A DNA stretch of 64,000 bases, taken from assembly GCA_963797485.1 (NCBI GenBank), contig CAWCPF010000003.1:682001-746000 (forward strand). The letters run 5' to 3'. The stretch is from CAWAND01 sp963797485 (lineage in GTDB: Bacteria > Chloroflexota > Anaerolineae > Anaerolineales > E44-bin32). How positions within the stretch are numbered: position 1 is the stretch's first letter; the number at the start of each line of letters is the position of its first letter. A model generated the notes under the pieces. It did not search any database, was not told where the DNA came from, and worked only from the letters and a program-made list of their open reading frames with translations. Shown here one piece after another: positions 62,579 to 64,000 of the stretch. The position numbers and the translations under genes are program-made.

Positions 62579-63394
62579 ACGCCCGCGGCCCGCTGATTGT
62601 GCTCCGGGGCGGCGGCGACCTGGCCACAGGCGTGGCTTTCCGCCTGCACAATGCCGCCTTCGATGTGGTGGTCACCGAGACCCGTCAGCCGCTGGCGGTG
62701 CGGCGGCTGGTCTCGCTGGCCGAGGCGGTCTACGCCGGCCGAAATCGTCATCGAGGGCTTGACCGGCATCCTAGCCCGCGACGGCGCAGACGTCCCGGCC
62801 ATCCTCGCCGACGGCCATGTTCCGGTTGTGGTTGATCCCGATCTGCAATCGGTGGGCAGCTTGAGCTGGGCGGCGCTGGTCGACGGGCGCATGCGCAAGA
62901 AGCCCTCCGACCTGCCGCTAACCGCCGCGCCCCTGGTGATCGGGCTTGGCCCCGGCTTTACGGCCGGCCTGGACTGCCACGCCGTGGTGGAGACCAATCG
63001 GGGACACCACATGGGGCGCGTCTACTGGCAGGGCTCGGCCGAGCCCGACACCGGGGTTCCGGAAGCGGTCCAAGGTTTCGAAGTCGACCGCGTCCTGCGA
63101 GCTCCGGTGGACGGCTTGCTCGTAGCCGAGGCCCGGTTGGGCGATTTAATTCGGCGCGGCCAGATTATCGCCCGGGTGGGCGGTCAGCCGGTCGAAGCGG
63201 CCTTCGCTGGGGCGCTGCGCGGCCTGATCCACGACGGCGTGGAGGTCAGGGCAGGGATGAAGATCGGCGATCTGGATCCGCGCTGCGATCCAAGCTACTG
63301 CAAGCTGATCTCGGACAAATCCCTGGCGGTCGGCGGCGGCGTGATGGAGGCGCTCTTGTCCCGCCCGGACATCCGGCGCCGGCTGGCGGATTGA
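62575..63394 (+). CDS. yqeB: YqeB-type selenium-dependent molybdenum hydroxylase accessory protein (one apparent frameshift)
   Basis: YqeB-family proteins accompany selenium-dependent molybdenum hydroxylases. The N-terminus reads LIVLRGGGDLATGVAFRLHN and LAVRRLVSLAEAVYAG. The frame then shifts to EIVIEGLTGILARDGADVPA, followed by PLVIGLGPGFTAGLDCHAVV, ETNRGHHMGRVYWQGSAEPD and PRCDPSYCKLISDKSLAVGG. Removing one C of the CC at 62739-62740 gives 272 residues, the usual size. ATG 62575 overlaps the catalytic-subunit stop. Confidence 0.9.
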
Positions 63395-64000
63395 GTGCGC
63401 CTCACCCAGGCGCTTCGCCTCAACCCGGGCGCAGCCGCCGCCTTCACCGGCGCCGGCGGCAAGTCGGCTGCCCTGGGCCGCTTGGCGCGAGAGGCGACCC
63501 CCGAACTCCCCGTCTTGCTGACCACCACCACGCATCTCAGCCTGGCGCAGTCGGCGCTGGCGGAGATCCACTTGATTGTGACCTCCCCGGGCGACCAGGT
63601 GCAGGTCGAGGCCGGGATGGATTCGGCCCGGAGTGTGCTGGTCACCGGTCCCCAAATGGAAACCGAGCCGCGCTGGACCTCGCCCGGCTCCGAAGTGCTC
63701 GAGCGCCTGCATCATCTGGCAGAGCGCCGCGGGGCGATCCTGGCGATTGAGGCGGATGGGTCCCGGCAGAAGCCGATCAAAGCCCCGGCCGAGCACGAAC
63801 CGCTTGTGCCAGATTTCACAAATACCCTGGTCCCGGTGATGGGGGCCACAGCTGTGGGGCGCCCAATCGGGCCGGAGGCGGTCCACCGCCCGGAGCGGGT
63901 GGCGGAGGTGCTGGGCATGGCCATGGGGGAGACGTTGACGGCCGCGGCCGTCGCTCGGCTGCTGGTCTCGGCGCAGGGCGGGTTGAAGGGGCGGCCGGCA
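63395..64000 (+). CDS. yqeC: YqeC-type selenium cofactor biosynthesis protein (truncated by window end)
   Basis: The frame is open from GTG 63395, directly after the yqeB stop, to the window edge (202 codons). Motifs are AAAFTGAGGKSAALGRLARE (P-loop-like), VLLTTTTHLSLAQSAL, ILAIEADGSRQKPIKAPAEH, EPLVPDFTNTLVPVMGATAV and VHRPERVAEVLG, all typical of YqeC. YqeC is required for the selenium-containing cofactor of these hydroxylases. The gene has no stop within the window. Together with yqeB it suggests a selenium-dependent purine hydroxylase. Confidence 0.9.
   Translation, partial: MRLTQALRLNPGAAAAFTGAGGKSAALGRLAREATPELPVLLTTTTHLSLAQSALAEIHLIVTSPGDQVQVEAGMDSARSVLVTGPQMETEPRWTSPGSEVLERLHHLAERRGAILAIEADGSRQKPIKAPAEHEPLVPDFTNTLVPVMGATAVGRPIGPEAVHRPERVAEVLGMAMGETLTAAAVARLLVSAQGGLKGRPA

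Noticed and set aside
1..64000. CRISPR arrays, tRNA or rRNA genes, insertion sequences
   Set aside because: No regularly spaced repeats, no tRNA-like cloverleaf sequence, no rRNA segments and no transposase-like proteins were recognised.

Overview
The window looks like a piece of a high-GC Chloroflexota chromosome, probably Anaerolineae-like. The reasons are proline/threonine-rich lipoprotein leaders, TolB/PD40 propeller lipoproteins, a kinase-PD40 fusion, a caa3-type oxidase operon, and F420 genes beside a molybdenum-hydroxylase locus. The taxon is an inference; no rRNA gene is present to confirm it.

Region 1 (1-26.3 kb) is mostly housekeeping. It holds the end of a cytochrome oxidase operon (coxA-coxC-coxD), gatB with a GNAT acetyltransferase, a PD40 lipoprotein, a HIT/thiolase/3-hydroxyacyl-CoA dehydrogenase set, birA, a GAF/HD-GYP regulator, a penicillin acylase, gyrA, murI and rplS. 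It continues with an ECF sigma/anti-sigma pair, two related small membrane proteins, a DUF1800-DUF1501 pair, a Ser/Thr kinase with a PD40 sensor domain, and folD.

Region 2 (26.3-64 kb) is a long, almost wholly plus-strand catabolic island for purines. It begins at a well-formed promoter overlapped by a perfect palindrome and encodes an 8-oxoguanine-deaminase-like enzyme, adenine deaminase and a GntR/HutC regulator. Two different carbamoyltransferases and carbamate kinase follow, then a second adenine deaminase and a BMP-type nucleoside ABC transporter. Next come two fold-type-II PLP enzymes around a polyprenol-phosphate-type glycosyltransferase, a DUF2207 protein, a dihydropyrimidinase/hydantoinase and an SsnA-type aminohydrolase. 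The right end is a molybdenum hydroxylase locus: XdhC, a fused FAD/[2Fe-2S] subunit, a small membrane protein, the Mo-binding subunit, YqeB and the start of YqeC.

Between SsnA and the Mo hydroxylase lies a coenzyme F420 block: NADPH:F420 oxidoreductase, CofE, an F420-type PPOX protein, a stand-alone dehydro-F420-reductase-like nitroreductase, CofD, CofC and an LLM-class oxidoreductase. A thioesterase and a CBS-containing Mn pyrophosphatase follow. F420 biosynthesis and use inside a purinolytic island is the most interesting feature of the window. It suggests F420-linked redox chemistry on purine-ring intermediates, with energy recovered through carbamoyl phosphate and carbamate kinase.

Sequence quality matters. 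Eight genes, including the essential gyrA and folD, carry nine apparent +1 shifts plus one 2-base shift. Each is repaired by removing one base from a short homopolymer, or one CG from a CG repeat. These look like systematic insertion errors rather than real pseudogenes, and the affected genes are annotated at full length.
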